This document shows, in pieces, positions 35,209 through 46,535 of a stretch of DNA of 64,000 nt. The notes beneath the pieces are model-generated. The model saw only the letters and a list, made by a program, of their open reading frames with translations, was not told the DNA's origin and ran no database searches. The translations under genes were made by a program, and so were the position numbers. The DNA is from Platynereis dumerilii. Its lineage: Eukaryota > Annelida > Polychaeta > Phyllodocida > Nereididae. The stretch is from positions 28,041,296 through 28,105,295 of the forward strand of contig JAPTHN010000006.1 in the NCBI GenBank assembly GCA_026936325.1. The letters are read 5' to 3'. Positions within the stretch are counted from its first letter, which is position 1. Every line of letters starts with the position of its first letter.

Positions 35209-36185
35209 CAGGGTTGCGATTTTTATTGATTTTTATAAAAAAATCAAAAAAATCGGATTTTTTTGATTTAAATCGGATTTTTTTGATTTAAATCGGATTT
35301 AAATCATTAATGGAAAAAGTTCATTTTCCGTATCAATTTCACCAACTGTTATTAATTTTTATGCATTGACATATTATGAATAACACATATATGGATGTCA
35401 ATAAGGCATATGTGTAATAATTTTGTTTAAATTAGAGAAATTATAATGCAAAATTATGAAATCAAGGCAGGTGATGTATTAAAAATAATAATCATAATGT
35501 AAGCTACGGCAGCAGTTCCACATTTTGATACGGATGTGATAATAAATGTCCTTTTCACTGAACATCAATCATAACTATACAGCTTACTTGTAATAGAAGT
35601 ACACCTTCTAAAAGATAAAAAGGGATGTCAAAACGAGTCATCATTTTCCCTTCTCTGCAATGAACTGAACTGCTACGTTAAATCACCAGTCTCAGCACTC
35701 AGTCTCACGATGCCTGTTAATTTTGTTTCACATGTAGTGTATTTGATATCAGTTTAGCAGTAGGGGCTTTGGGGACAGTGCTGCATTTGCAGAACATGAC
35801 TTTGTTTTTCATTGCAGCAATTAAATTGTTTAGCATGTTTAGAGAATCATGAGAATGCCATGATTGAAATAAAATTGTTTAAATCTTTATTTACATGTAT
35901 GTAGTCATTCTACTCGGATATATTTATCAGAAATATTTTATTATATATCTAAAATTATATCTTATTTATATACAAGGGGTCTGTGTGATATGTCATTAGA
36001 CATATTTATGAAAGAGTATAGCTAAATGGCAGGTTGCAAGCTGTAATATCTCACTGCCAGCTTTATTTGTGCTTTTTTAAGCCTTTTTATCACAACTTTG
36101 ATTTAAATCATGATTTTTATTGAGTGATTTAAATCATGATTTAAATCAATGATTTAAATCGAATGATTTAAATCCAGCAACCCTG
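35209..36185. mobile_element. hAT-like non-autonomous transposon with perfect 8-bp target duplication
   Basis: Begins CAGGGTTGCGATTTTTATTG and ends GATTTAAATCCAGCAACCCTG; the outer 9 bp (CAGGGTTGC) are exact inverted repeats. The 8-bp target duplication CAAGAAAA stands at 35201-35208 and 36186-36193. Both subterminal regions are built of GATTTAAATC palindromes. The central 700 bp is AT-rich with no coding frame. CAGGG ends plus 8-bp duplication fit the hAT superfamily. Confidence 0.9.
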
Positions 36186-36393
36186 CAAGAAAATATGTGA
36201 ATATCTAAGTCAAGAAAAAAAATTATGTGAGCATTTCCCACAATAACAAACGACATTTCAGCGATTTCACCTAAGACAAACCGCAGAAATCGCAACACGT
36301 TTTTGAAAATTTTGGACCATCTTCTAAATTTACCATTCAGATGTATAATTTTCCAGGCAATGAATTGTTTTGCTCTGGGACAAACAATTTTAC

Positions 36394-37346
36394 AGTGGCA
36401 GATCCAGACACGGTAGTCCATGGGGGCCCACGAAATCACATTTTTCTTCAAAATGCTGTTATTTATCTTATTGGTCTGGGAGGGGCCCGCATCAAGAAAA
36501 ACGTATTACAATCGACAATGTAGCGTACAAACTTATCAAAATTTTCAAACTCTAATAGCATAATATATTTTTAGTATTTAATTGTCTGAAAAATGTTTTT
36601 TATCCATGAAATTTAGGGCCATGAGAAAAAATTTCATCCAGTTTTGCTCTGGAGGCATATCTACACTGCCGCCTGTTAGTAAGTGAAACGCATGATATTG
36701 TGCCATTGCATCAATGCTAAACATACTCAACCAAACTGCTTGTAGAGGCATGAATTCTCGTCGTATGAGAGGAAAACTTATTGGGTCACAAAGGCCGATA
36801 TGTGAGGCATGTGGGATAAAAATAGCAGCCAATTTTCTTTGCTGTAGTCGGAGTTAGGTATGGTTCAAAGTCTTTGATAAGTAAGTGAAACGCAGGCCCA
36901 ATGTTAAAACATGGGAAAGGGTGGTTCACTTACTTATCAAAGACTTTGACCCATACCTAACTCCGACTACAGCGAAGAAAATGGGCTGCTATTTTTATCC
37001 CACTTGCCTCACACATCGGCCTTTATGACCCACTTTCTTTCCCTTTCATCCGATGAGAATTCATGCCTCCACAAGCAGTTTGGCTGAGGATGTTTAGCAT
37101 TGATGCAATGGCACAATGTCATGCGTTTCACTTACTTACAGGCGGCACTGTATTGGTCTGGGAGGGGCCCGCGCCAAGAAAAACATATTATAATCAACAA
37201 TGTAGCGTACAAACTTATCAAAATTTTCAAACTCTAATAGCATAATATATTTTTAGTATTTAATTGTCTGAAAAATGTTTTTTATCCATGAAATTTAGGG
37301 CCATGAGAAAAAATTTCATCCAGTTTTGCTCTGGAGGCATATCTAC
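36394..37346. mobile_element. GGCGGATCC-family element with foldback flanked by 196-bp direct repeats
   Basis: Starts CAGTGGCAGATCCAGACACG (compare 12876). A 196-bp segment beginning TATTGGTCTGGGAGGGG occurs at 36469-36664 and again at 37151-37346. The copies differ at five positions, all in the first 45 bp. Between them lies a 486-bp foldback (36665-37150): its ends ACTGCCGCCTGTTAGTAAG / CTTACTTACAGGCGGCACT head inverted arms of about 225 bp around a loop near 36890-36930. No coding frame. Confidence 0.8.
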
Positions 37347-38278
37347 CCCAGTTATCCTAGTGTCACTATATTCATAAATATCCTGATGTCAGAGAAAAAA
37401 ATGCTTCACAAATAGAGCATAAGCATGCAGGAACAAGGAAATGCCCCCAAAATGAGACCATTATCAAATCAAAGTATGTCATGTATGATACATGTTGGAT
37501 GTCGATTGAAATTCGAGTGGCATAAACAGCTATAAACCAGCACCATTTTGAAATAATAACCTAAAAAAACAAAAACAATGTTGCACGATTCAGTAAAAAC
37601 CATTCATAGAATTCACATTACATGAAATCATGGAAAAAAGCTTTGATCATGGATATAGAACACCGTGTAATTAAAGCTTCATATCTTTTTATGATGTCAG
37701 TTAGCATATTAAAGAATTATTATAAACAAGAATTAGCAATTGAGCATGCATGTGGTATCTTAAAGAGGAAAATAAAGCTCTCGGATCATCCATATAGCTC
37801 ATTTGTCCTCATGTATCATTTTTAAAATTAATACAAACATGTGAAACCATCTCAATTTTTGACATAATATAATACATTGTTAGAACAGCAGCTTCTTTCA
37901 ATTCAAAGGCATGGGGTTTCTGTATCATAAATTCATATCAAGTTTCTTTAAAAACGCTTTAGGATTTAACAGATCAAATTAATAGGAGAGACATTTCAGC
38001 AATTTATCAACTCTATTTCAATTTGTACACACAAGGCAGCCAACTCCCAAGAGGAGCACAATTCATCTGTGAACATACTCAAGTAATTAACAATGCCTTA
38101 ACTTTTAAGAAACTTAAGAAATTTAAACATTAAATGCGCCAACGATCCATCATAGAGTTAACTTTTTAAATCATTTTCAATTATAATACCTAAATTGTAT
38201 CAAAAGTTGAGGTTGTTAATTATTAATAAGATTTCCATGAAGCACAACAATGAGTGTAAATCAAGCCCCAAAGAGACG
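37347..38278. other. Gene-free stretch
   Basis: AT-rich, no recognisable gene. A 67-codon frame at 37622-37825 has no known motif. Confidence 0.4.
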
Positions 38279-38487
38279 GATGGATGATTGGGGCTTTACG
38301 TCCTGTATTTATGTACTTGGTAGGCTAATTGGGACAGGTGGAGGACACGGCAAGGAGACAATGGACGACTGAAACAGCCGTCCAACAAAATCCCAGGTGA
38401 CTCGGCAAGGGCTGGATTCAAACCCTGGACCTCGCGATTGGCAGCCTAGCACGCTACAGCTAGACCAACCTTTCCCCCTCCTTTGTG
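38279..38487 (-). repeat. tRNA-derived SINE (SINE-C type), well preserved
   Basis: On the minus strand the head carries GTCTAGCTGTAGCGTGCTAGG (A-box region) and GGGTTTGAATCC (B box). The body has GTTGGACGGCTGTTTCAG and CTCCACCTGTCCCAATTAGC, and the end has AATACAGGACGTAAAGCCCC. The best copy for defining this family. Confidence 0.85.
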
Positions 38488-38783
38488 GTAACCAAAAGCC
38501 ACTGCGTATATTACAATATTAAAGGCTAGCATATCAGAGATTAGCAGCAACCAAATTTAACTTCTCCCTCCCAACCTATCTTGCTGTCCTGGCTGTATAC
38601 AGGTTACCCGATGGAGATCAAGGGCCAGAAAAAATTGATGGACAAAAGGGTCAAGAGTAGCCCTGCTCAGACCAGCAGATAGACTATTGCAAAGGCCTTT
38701 AATTCCCCCTTAATTCCTTGGGGAAGCATTCTGGCCAACCAAGCCCCAATGGCCCAAACAACCTGCCAATGAAGCCCCATTAA
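38488..38783. other. Flank of the 2.7-kb transposon
   Basis: No gene. Ends with the left target duplication ATTAA at 38779-38783. Confidence 0.5.
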
Positions 38784-41474
38784 CACTGGGGCCAAACGGA
38801 TGGGGCGACTGCAGTTGCCCCATCTTTCAATATGGAGGACCCAATTTTAGCTGAGATGAATCACGTTGATTAAAGTATTTGCAAGCATAATAAGGACTGG
38901 GAAAGTTAATGAGGATGATCTGCTTGATACAAAAACGGGACCAGTGTTCTGAATTTACCAGAAAAGCGTCTTTTAATTCATAGATTTACAAGTTTCAATT
39001 TCGGCGGGATGGGGAAACTCATTCCCGAGGATGGGGAAACTCACATCAAAATTATTTGAAGGATGGGGAAACTTAAGCTAACCCAGGCTATTTTATTGCT
39101 TGTTTTGCTATATTTCAAGCATTTAAGGGACCCATGCCCCTCACCAAGAAAATCGGAGCACTCTGCTAAGATAGTAATAATGATCGACCAAGATTTTTTT
39201 CAGTTAAATGAAGTTCTAGGCTTGGAGTCACCATGGGGGTACTCCTAAAATTTTATTTTCACTACTCTTTGGGGGTCACCCGGGGGTCACCTTCGGTGCA
39301 CTTGTGAAATTTATTCAGCAGGGCACCTAAGGCCCAAGGGGTACTCGTTGTTGGTCAATTTTTTTTGGGGGGGGAGAGATATATATTATGGGCTTAAGTA
39401 AAAGACACCATCATTCACAATTACTAAATGGTCTTGGAATACCTTCAGTTGTAGATGTTATTAGTAAGAATACAGATAGCTTTTATAATAGAGCTCTCAG
39501 TGTAAAATCGCCTGTACAGGAATTACAGACTAGATTCCTATCACATTATTTACTAAATGGTGAAATTATTAAGCACACATTGTTAGATAAACTTATTTCA
39601 CATAATCACAATCCAATTGAGTGTTTGTATAAATATAAGAAGGTTAAATTCCAATTTCAAAACAGTGGTATATCAGATTCTATTAGGTACTTATCACTGC
39701 ATGACAACTATGTAAAACCCATGGCACCAGAATATGTGCTTTTAAAAACTTACTAACCCAGGCATTTTAATGGTCACAATAACTTCCATTTATATTTATT
39801 ATCTTTTATCATTATGTTTTTAGCCCATTGCCGTTATACATGTACCTTTTACCATGTTATCGCTGTACTGACTGTGATATATATGTATGTTTTTTCCCCA
39901 TCTCTGGGGGTTCAATAAAGAAATAAAATAAAATAAAATTGCTAGCTGTATGGGGTCACCAGGGAGTCACCTCTGGGTAGTTGTGAATTTTATTATTTGC
40001 TAGTTATCTAACTAGTCTGGGGGTCACCTCTGGCGGGGTACTCGTGAAATCTTGTTTTTGCTAGTTAAATCACTAGGCTGGGGGCCACCAAAGGGGCACC
40101 TTGGATGAGCTACTTGTCTTACGATTTTCTTTGAGGGTGGGGGTGGGGAGATAGTTATATTGCAGCCAGTACTGGTCACCTGGCGGGTCACCTTGGGGAT
40201 GATTGTGTAACTTTTTGGTTTTGCTGGTCATTTAACTAGGCTCGGGGTTACCCAAGTCGTCACTTAGATGGGGCACTCATTTTGCTATTTGCTACGGGTA
40301 GTTAAATTACTAGGATGGGGGTCACCTCGGGGAGGGGGGTATTCATAAATTTTTTTTTATTGGCTAGTGCACCTAACTGGTCATTCTTCTGCTTTTTTCG
40401 GGCATTGAATCGGCGTCTTCTTGTTTTGGAAGGGGGGCTGTATGTGGCCTCCATCGCATATGCTTTATTTCACTTTTAGACAGTCTTTAGGGGCAGCCAT
40501 TTAATTTTAAGGGGGGCTTGAAGCTTTCCTTGACAAAAAAATATTAATTTCATGATAGCAGTGATAGTAATTATTTATTTTGAGCTTGTGACACCCCCAA
40601 AACATACGTTCTCTAATCAAGCTGTACCCTGTTACAGGTAATTTCATTAGTACGCGATTCTTAGGTTCTAGACCCACTAAATACATGACATTTTTAGTTA
40701 TTCTGATTGGTTAAGAAACAACAGAACGTCACTTAATTGGATTTATCAAACGTATCAAGTACTAGTTTGGCATTGATTCCTCACAGCCAAGTGTGAATGA
40801 CAAGAATCGCATGGTAATGAAATCACCTGTAAGACATACCCCCACCAGAAATAACAAGTTATTTCAAGACTACCTCAAAAGAATTTATATTTATCACCAA
40901 GACTGGAAAAGATTCTTTTTCTAAACTCTGAAATCCCGGCACCGGGGCTTAAATGATTGCCCCCTCTTATTATACAATGACACATGTAAGTTGGAGTAAA
41001 TCTGAGTAAAAACTTTTTTTTCTGTGCCTAGTAACACTGCCTACCTACTTAAATTCTCAAGATTTAAATTCGATGACAAGTTGACAACTCATTTGTGACT
41101 CACCTGGTCCCTTCTAACACCTCTGAAGCAATTATATCGACTCTTATCAAGCAAAAGACCAGCGCTTTAATCCATCATTGTATCAGTTGCCCCATCTCAT
41201 GAAATAAGTTTCCCCATCCTTCCAAAGTCGGCAAATAGAGTTTCCCCATCCCGCCAATTCCACCACCCTTCAATTTAAAGAAATTGACAAGAAATAGTCA
41301 ACATCTTCCACTGTAGGAAGATGCTGCGTCAGATTTAAGACAATATACAACTATTTTTTGGAGAATTTAAAGGCATTTAAGTAGAAAACGATGCAGGATT
41401 GGTACTCCTTGATTTGGGTCCTCCATATTGAAAGATGGGGCAACTGCAGTCGCCCCATCCGTTTGGCCCCAGTG
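38784..41474. mobile_element. 2.69-kb TIR transposon (non-autonomous) holding satellite-like repeats and a LINE
   Basis: The left end starts CACTGGGGCCAAACGGATGG. The right end is its exact reverse complement over about 59 bp as read by eye, up to the word TATGGAGGACCC. ATTAA flanks it at 38779-38783 and 41475-41479. Inverted subterminal repeats of GATGGGGAAACT lie at about 39005-39070 and 41205-41250. The middle (39170-40390) holds repeats of CTAGGCTGGGGGTCACC and GGGGTACTCGTGAAAT, interrupted by a LINE tail at 39388-39940. No transposase frame was found, so it is non-autonomous. Superfamily not assigned; the CACTG start with a 5-bp duplication is unusual. Confidence 0.85.
39388..39940 (+). 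pseudogene. 3' end of a LINE inside the 2.7-kb transposon
   Basis: Encodes LSKRHHHSQLLNGLGIPSVV followed by about 100 residues typical of the extreme C-terminus of a LINE ORF2, ending in a normal stop at about 39756. The 3' UTR ends CAATAAAGAAATAAAATAAAAT, an A-rich tail. Everything upstream is missing (5' truncation). It interrupts the satellite-like interior of the host transposon and is therefore younger than it. Confidence 0.7.
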
Positions 41475-41479
41475 ATTAA

Positions 41480-42717
41480 TACTATAGATAAATAGCACTC
41501 ATAGCAGGTGTGGTTCGTAATAGTATTGACGCATAATTGTCCTGCCAGTTTGTCTTAAATTACTGAATACAGCCAGCCAGCACTCTTTACAGTTAAAAGT
41601 CTCACCATAAAATGTCACAGCAATAAGCGCAAAGAGGTCACAGCAAGATTCATATAATAATTAAATTATTATACATGTCCGGTTTCGAGTATAGATGGAG
41701 CCACCAACAAGTACCTTACTTTGAAAGCATAGATGGAGCCACAAGCACCAAACATTCCAGAAATGGCACTTTTAAAGAAGTGGCTCAACACAAAAATAGA
41801 ACTGCATCTTTGATATATATAAGGTAAGTACTTGCGGATGGGAATTTTTCCCTCACAGACTGAAATATGACCTTCTTTATTATTATTTTTTGTACAGCAA
41901 ATTATATTGCCAGCTACTTCTTTGTTTTGCCCAATACATCTTAATATCATCCATATTACATTAGCAGAGATGAATCAAAAGCATTTTGCAGTTGAGAACA
42001 CTACAATACAATATGTAGAGGAACTGTACAATAGAGACTTCAAAGACAGACTGTAGACAGTAAAAGCAAATGATAGATATTATGATACATCTGGAAATGC
42101 ATGTATTTTGTATCAAGATCTTAATCATATCAATGTACACTTGCAATGTCTCCACTATGAAGGCATAAAATCTAGCAATGCTTGCAAAGATACTCCACAA
42201 TCTAGTATCATAACACAAACATCATAAATGCAAACTGATCTTAGACTATATTCAGCAGTGTTTAGGTAACATAGCAATTGCATCTAAACATTTTTAATAT
42301 AAAGTTGAATTATAGCAATCAATGTAAGGATTTTTTTTAGGAAGATCTATTTTGTATAAATGCAAAACATGTTGTTCATCTCCAGGATCTTATAAATACA
42401 CTAAATCACACATATGTATATATGAAGTTCATAAATATATATATAAATACATCATAGATACCAGTAAAAAGTAGAATGGATCATGAAGCAGGATAAACAT
42501 ATCATATCTCATTATATTTTCAGATTCCTGCCCACATTTACAGGATATATCAAAAACCTGATAGTGTGGTAAGACTTGTCACTTGGTGTCATATTGCTTC
42601 AATGTGTTGCACCTATGTTGGAGTGATCACATTAGTTTATGGTTTCTTACTAATAACTGGCAATTCTGCAGTTGACTATTTGCATCCATAGTGAAAGTTA
42701 TAAATTTGAGTGAGATG
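41480..42717. other. Gene-free stretch
   Basis: AT-rich with no recognisable gene. A short duplication ATAGATGGAGCCAC occurs at 41691-41742. Minus-strand frames at 41669-41950 and 41961-42218 lack family signatures. Confidence 0.4.
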
Positions 42718-42908
42718 GAAGGATGGATGAACGGGGCTTTTTGTCCTGTATTTATATACTTGGAAGTCTAATTAGGACAGGAGGAGGACACGGCACCAAG
42801 GCGAAGGATAATTGATACAGCCGTCCAACATAGACCCAGGTGACCCAGCAAGAGCTAGATTCGAACCCTAGACCCAGCGATTGGCAGCCTAGCACACCAC
42901 CACAAACC
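42718..42908 (-). repeat. tRNA-derived SINE (SINE-C type)
   Basis: Same order as 38279-38487 on the minus strand: B-box region GGGTTCGAATCTAGC, GTTGGACGGCTGTATCAA, CTGTCCTAATTAGAC, AATACAGGACAAAAAGCC. Confidence 0.85.
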
Positions 42909-43350
42909 TTCCCTCAATTTGTGTGAGATTATCATTGGTTAAATAGCTAAGTTGCTTTGGAACGTGAAATCATATTTCGTACTTATTCCGTTGGATCTAC
43001 ATGATCTAGGTTTCTGATGCAGCAACTGCAAGTAGTGTCACAAGTGACCTTCAGGGAGCGCTCCGTTGCCTCCGAACTTGAGTTACACATCTTACCACAC
43101 CATAAGATCTTTGGTAATATCAACAGTTTATGCAAGCCAGATAATGGTTTTCATAAGCAGCAATAAGCTGGAATGAGATAAACAGATTCCGTCCACGTTT
43201 TATGACTGCTCAATGATTCAAGCGCAGCCTGTGGATGAATAAAGATTGCTATTTGACCAGAGCCAGACAATTGGAAGAACAGCTCCTTCCTGCAAAACAC
43301 CTCCAGAACTTTTATAGACTCATCTAACACAACAGTCGGTGGGTGGGGGT
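42909..43350. other. Gene-free stretch
   Basis: No recognisable gene or repeat. Confidence 0.4.
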
Positions 43351-43582
43351 TTATTGGGGTGACAGGGCTTTATGTCCTGAATTTATATGCGCTCTAGGCT
43401 TAATCATGTTAATAAAGAACAGGCAGAGACCATTGCGCCTGGACCACGGTAATGAGGCAAAGTGCACTCCTGGTACAGGATGAAACATCTATCTAACATG
43501 GCTCGCCCGGAGTGGGAATCGAACCCAGTCGCCCAGGTCCCAGAGGTCAGCTGCCCAGCACCCCACCACTGAGCTAGGTGAC
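43351..43582 (-). repeat. tRNA-derived SINE (SINE-B type), copy 1 of 3 in tandem
   Basis: The minus-strand head GTCACCTAGCTCAGTGGTGG (A box) and GGGTTCGATTCCCACTCCGG (B box) are near-canonical Pol III promoter boxes. The body has ATGTTTCATCCTGTACCAGG on related copies and ends near AGGACATAAAGCCC. Confidence 0.85.
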
Positions 43583-43599
43583 TAGGTAGAAGGCTTTAG

Positions 43600-43800
43600 G
43601 TGAGGTTGATAGGGTTTTACATCCTGTATTTTTACACACTGATAAGGCTTAACAGGACAGACAGGGACCACAGTATTAGACGAAGTCCATTCTTGGTACA
43701 GGATGAAACATCTGTCTGACAACATGGGTTGTCCAGAATGGGAATCGAACCCAGGTCCCAGTGGTCAGCAACTCAACATCCTACCACTGAGCTAGGTGAC
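43600..43800 (-). repeat. tRNA-derived SINE (SINE-B type), copy 2 of 3
   Basis: Head GTCACCTAGCTCAGTGGTAG, B box GGGTTCGATTCCC, same body order as the neighbouring copies and same strand. Confidence 0.85.
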
Positions 43801-43820
43801 TATATGTCCTAGGCTTCGGG

Positions 43821-44020
43821 GTGAGGTTGAAAGGGCTTTATGGCCCATACTTATGCAATTTTGAGGCATAACCAATAACATTCCTGACAGGCAGGGACCA
43901 CAGAAATGAGGCTGATGCATGCAATGGAGCTCCTTTGCCAGGATGAAACATCCGCCTAACATGAGTTAACCCGCGGGCCGGATATCGAACCTGGGTGGCT
44001 ATAAGAAGCTGAGTATGCTG
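43821..44020 (-). repeat. tRNA-derived SINE (SINE-B type), copy 3 of 3
   Basis: The B-box region reads GGTTCGATATCC and the body carries ATGTTTCATCCTGGCA. The most diverged of the three; its head is partly lost. Confidence 0.75.
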
Positions 44021-44493
44021 CAGCAACATGAATTAAATTCAAATGATCATTGATCATCAACAGAATTCATCCTACTTCATCAATAATACCACACATTCCA
44101 AACTGAACCCTCAATATATTTTAATATTTCTTCCGGGAATGTTACTTTTGACTAGTATCCGGTAAATATGTCGGTTCATACTGGGAAACTATTTATATCA
44201 ACTCAAGTGTCCTGGTATACACATTAAACATTGTTTAAGTCCTGGATATGTGACCTCTGATACCATTCCTAGCAGCCATCATTCACTGATAGGAATAATG
44301 AAGTGCATTTGTGTGCCATACCAGTATGCGACAGCCATGCAAGTCTGCTGCCTATATTGTGAGATTAACATCAGTCAGTGGATTGACCCAACAAAAATGC
44401 TGAACATACACGGTGTAGCAGGAGGAAAAAACAAGAAAAAAAGAAACGCTAACTCTACATATAAACAATAGTCCAATGTGGCCAATAGTGGTA
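44021..44493. other. Gene-free stretch
   Basis: No recognisable gene. Confidence 0.4.
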
Positions 44494-44749
44494 GGGGTCG
44501 ACCAGATGCTCTTTGGGGGGGGGTGGGGGCCTGGGGGGCTATGGACTTTTGGTTAAAAAAAAAAAAATTTACAGCTATAGCTAGGGTATCCTTATGTTAC
44601 AATTGTGATAAAAATTTGTTGCTCGTTTACATACGAAAAAAAAAGTTTGTCGACGTTTCGCGAGGGAAAAAAATTTTCGTCCCAGGGGTAAGTCCATACG
44701 ATTCCATAGAAACCCCCCCCCCCCTCCGGATTATTGTCTGGTGGCCCCC
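44494..44749. mobile_element. MITE, second copy of the GGCCGACCAGATGAT family
   Basis: Begins GGGGTCGACCAGATGCTC and ends TTATTGTCTGGTGGCCCC. Interior blocks TAGCTAGGGTA, TTGTTGCTCGTTTAC and GACGTTTCGC follow the order seen at 24500-24768. Ends are more eroded. No coding frame. Confidence 0.7.
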
Positions 44750-45412
44750 TTGACATGGCAAAAATCTTTGATATTTTTTTGGACAGGCTAATGCAATATG
44801 GAGAAAGAGGGGGCGTGTGACACAAGTCTTTCAGCATGCTAATGCCATGTTTAGTTCCAACAATAACATGACACAACCAAAAAATGCCTTTAGCCTCCCG
44901 TCACACCCTTTCTCATAACATTCCCGAAAAAAGTTTAAAAAAACATCGGTTTCTAAAATGCATTACTGTGATTTAGGAAACCAGCTAGTTCTGAATAAGC
45001 TACCCTGGTAAAATAAAAATATCTTGACTTTGACTTTGAGTCTTTGACTTTGCTCCATAGCAACTACTACACACTTGATGTTATATTTTACCCCTACATG
45101 TTTATGTTAATGTTTGTCACTTTTGTTACAAGTCAGTGATATTAGCTTTGCAGCCAGTGTTGAATTTTGACAAAACTGACTTAAAACAAAATAATTTGAT
45201 TTGATTTGATCAGAGGGTTCTACTGCATATTAGGTTGATTGCTGACACTTGAAAGTCAGTGCCTTCTAACCAATTCGAAAATCAATCAACCAATTGATCG
45301 ATCAAATATTTCAAATAAATCCTCAATCGATCAATAAACAGCATAAAATCAATCAGCCAATATGTCCATCTATATCCATCAGTGTATCAGCTGATCAGTT
45401 AAATTACCTATC
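44750..45412. other. Gene-free stretch
   Basis: No gene. Short TTGACTTTGAC repeat at 45024-45052, a TTTGA run at 45195-45212 and ATCAATC-like repeats at 45275-45330. Confidence 0.45.
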
Positions 45413-45615
45413 CTTAGCTTAGTTGGTGAGGCTCTGGACTTCCAAAAGCTCAGTCTCAAGAGTCAAGTCCTGGGTCTAGAACTGGCTAGGTCACCAGGAC
45501 TTACATTGTACAGCAGTTTCAATCACCCTTCGCCTCACTACTGTGCCCTCTTTGTGTTCTAATTAGCCTACCAAGTGCATGAATACAGGGCACTAAGTCC
45601 AATCACCCATCCATC
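45413..45615 (+). repeat. tRNA-derived SINE (SINE-C type), plus strand
   Basis: Head TTAGCTTAGTTGGTGAGGCT, degenerate B-box region CCTGGGTCTAGAACTGGC, then CAGTTTCAATCACCCTTCGCC, CTAATTAGCCTACCAAGTGC and ATACAGGGCACTAAGTCC. Confidence 0.75.
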
Positions 45616-46209
45616 CAAGAGATCCATCTTGTCTCAGTATCTATCTGTCAATCTACCCGTTTTGGATCTGTGTAAATGAATAGATCTTTCAGTCTGTACC
45701 TATATGTTTATTAGCCATAATAACCTCAGAAAAAAAATTAATTGAACAGCAAAATAACTTTTAGCTGCCCTCCAGTCTCCAATGGAGACTCCATATTGTT
45801 AGCATTACGAGTCAATTTACGACATAATTTATTGGAAGGTTAATTGGAGTTTATTTTATAATACAAACAACCACCCAGCTGCCACAGAGAATGAAAACAA
45901 AAACAGCTGTTGAATGAGAACATGATAAGCAGGCTAAAGCAGCCTCTGACTTGACTTAAATATAGCTTCAGCATACTGTGTTACATGCAGTCAGAAAAAT
46001 AAAACATTTGCATAATATCAGATTATATGATAAGACGATGTACATATCAAGTCATGTTTAGTCGGTTTCATAAGGACATAAATCACGAATAAGGGCCTTT
46101 TAATTGTGTTGTTGTAGCTCCTGATTTCATTTTTCTTTTTTTCTTTCTTAAGTTTGTTTTTTTAGCCCTGCCTCACACACAGCCTACATCAGTACATGCT
46201 ACATGTACA
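45616..46209. other. Gene-free stretch
   Basis: AT-rich, no recognisable gene. Confidence 0.4.
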
Positions 46210-46535
46210 TCATGGAGGATTTTGGTGTTGGGCCAGTGAGACTGAGAGTTATGACTCCTGAATCTTGACCAGTGTTGACTCCTATGACTGTCCAAAACCA
46301 CCAACTAGACTCTCGACTCAATTATTTTATGACTCCTGACTCCAAAACAATGCATTATCCATTGGTGCTGATGTTGAAATAGGTCTATTCTTACTATACC
46401 CTAGCATATCATTACTCTCAGATACTTTGAGGAGTCGGAGTCATATTAAAGCAGACTTTTCGACTCTTGACTACAGCACCAAACTTGTCGTTGACTCCCG
46501 ACTCCTAAAACAAGACTCTTGACTCCTAAGCCCAG
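46210..46535. repeat. GACTCC-rich dispersed repeat
   Basis: TGACTCCTGA, TTGACTCCTATGACT, CGACTCTTGACTA and TTGACTCCCGACTCC recur, with the inverse GGAGTCGGAGTC at 46433-46445. TTTGGTGTTG (about 46219) and CAGCACCAAAC (about 46474) may be remnants of inverted ends. Probably a decayed MITE. Confidence 0.5.

Noticed and set aside
43500-43582. tRNA gene, suggested by good A and B boxes
   Set aside because: The boxes belong to repeated SINE heads followed by the SINE body; no cloverleaf-length unit stands alone.
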